From Paludibacteraceae bacterium (lineage in GTDB: Bacteria; Bacteroidota; Bacteroidia; Bacteroidales; Paludibacteraceae): DNA of 64,000 nucleotides. The notes beneath the pieces are model-generated. The model had not been told where the DNA came from. It saw only the letters and a list, made by a program, of their open reading frames with translations, and searched no databases. The stretch spans positions 1-64,000 of the forward strand of contig JAKSNH010000008.1 of assembly GCA_024399955.1 (NCBI GenBank). Reading direction: 5' to 3'. The first letter of the stretch is position 1. The number at the start of each line of letters is the position of its first letter. Shown one piece after another: positions 63,803 through 64,000 of this stretch. Both the position numbers and the translations under genes were made by a program.

Positions 63803-64000
63803 ATGAAGCCGTATTTACAATATCTCGTCATCTTACTAGATGACACTAGCGTGGCTTACTGCCATGCCAATAATCCACTCACGGAACGCAACCTCATGCC
63901 AATAGAGACGCTCAAAAAAGCCATTCTCTTTGGTATGAAGCAGAACCTTATGATTCAGTATGTGTACCCCGATTATGAGTTACCTGCTGAATATAGCGAA
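63803..64000 (+). CDS. CXXX-repeat peptide maturase, second subunit (partial)
   Basis: The first 66 codons only; the window ends inside the gene. MKPYLQYLVILLDDTSVAYC, LMPIETLKKAILFGMKQNLM and IQYVYPDYELP are recognisable as the start of the CXXX-repeat peptide maturase family, which accompanies the radical SAM maturase and precursor in Bacteroidota. It starts 3 bases after the preceding stop, so the two are co-translated. Confidence 0.8.
   Translation, partial: MKPYLQYLVILLDDTSVAYCHANNPLTERNLMPIETLKKAILFGMKQNLMIQYVYPDYELPAEYSE

Overview
The window comes from a member of the Bacteroidales (phylum Bacteroidota), probably a gut or rumen relative of Bacteroides, Paludibacter or Porphyromonas; the species cannot be named from sequence alone. 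The evidence is the Bacteroidota promoter form (TTTG or TTG, about 20 bases, then TAnnTTTG), found upstream of nearly every operon, together with a PorE-like type IX secretion component, lineage-typical families (DUF4293, DUF2520, bactofilin, PepSY-like) and a CXXX-repeat peptide cluster. Except for the accessory stretches described below, it is dense chromosomal housekeeping DNA.

Layout. 1-7.9 kb: tRNA-Lys(CUU), then an operon of an AmgK-like sugar kinase fused to a RapZ C-terminal domain, a MurU-like nucleotidyltransferase, and an AddA/AddB helicase-nuclease pair. 7.9-9.6 kb: ROK sugar kinase and polysaccharide deacetylase. 9.6-14.9 kb (minus): yigZ, acyltransferase, coaD, ctpA, Ig-like lipoprotein. 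15-20.2 kb: PepSY-like protein, gcvP, two YitT proteins. 20.3-28.7 kb: DUF1016 nuclease and a type II-C CRISPR-Cas locus. 29-34.7 kb (minus): nrdJ, then S9 peptidase and acyl-ACP thioesterase. 34.8-43.1 kb (plus): fumarase, degenerate LytM protein, dxr, rseP, hexapeptide acyltransferase, DUF4293, rlmN, argD. 43.1-50.8 kb (minus): bactofilin, DUF1015, PorE-like, thyA, folA, yidC, DUF2520. 51-55.3 kb (plus): small membrane protein, OmpH, Wzi/RemB-like protein, 5'-nucleotidase. 55.3-60.1 kb: folC against mnmE, yicC and a metal/cofactor-binding lipoprotein. 60.1-64 kb: accessory DNA with an 11-bp tandem repeat, an orphan gene, a MNT-HEPN toxin-antitoxin pair with a frameshifted toxin, new structured RNAs, and a CXXX-repeat peptide cluster that runs off the end.

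The most striking system is the CRISPR locus. One cas9-cas1-cas2 set serves one array (27249-28438) made of two repeat families joined head to tail: ten type-A repeats on the left and five type-B plus a truncated type-B on the right. The families share their first 20 bases and differ only in the half that pairs with tracrRNA. There are two matching tracrRNA genes, each with a promoter and terminator: tracrRNA-A (minus, about 21635-21727), upstream of cas9, fits type A; tracrRNA-B (plus, about 28610-28696), beyond the far end of the array, fits type B. An orphan start of a second cas9 lies at 21574-21618, just beyond tracrRNA-A. The simplest reading is a chimera in which a cas9-cas1-cas2-half-array cassette replaced part of an older related locus and left the older tracrRNA, half array and cas9 start behind. 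One Cas9 may then use two guide scaffolds.

The second notable system is at the right end. A strong promoter drives a roughly 280-nt RNA with at least six nested perfect helices, ending in a terminator-like hairpin 50 bases before a Cys-rich precursor peptide, a radical SAM/SPASM maturase and a second maturase. It may be a 6S-like RNA or a long regulatory leader.
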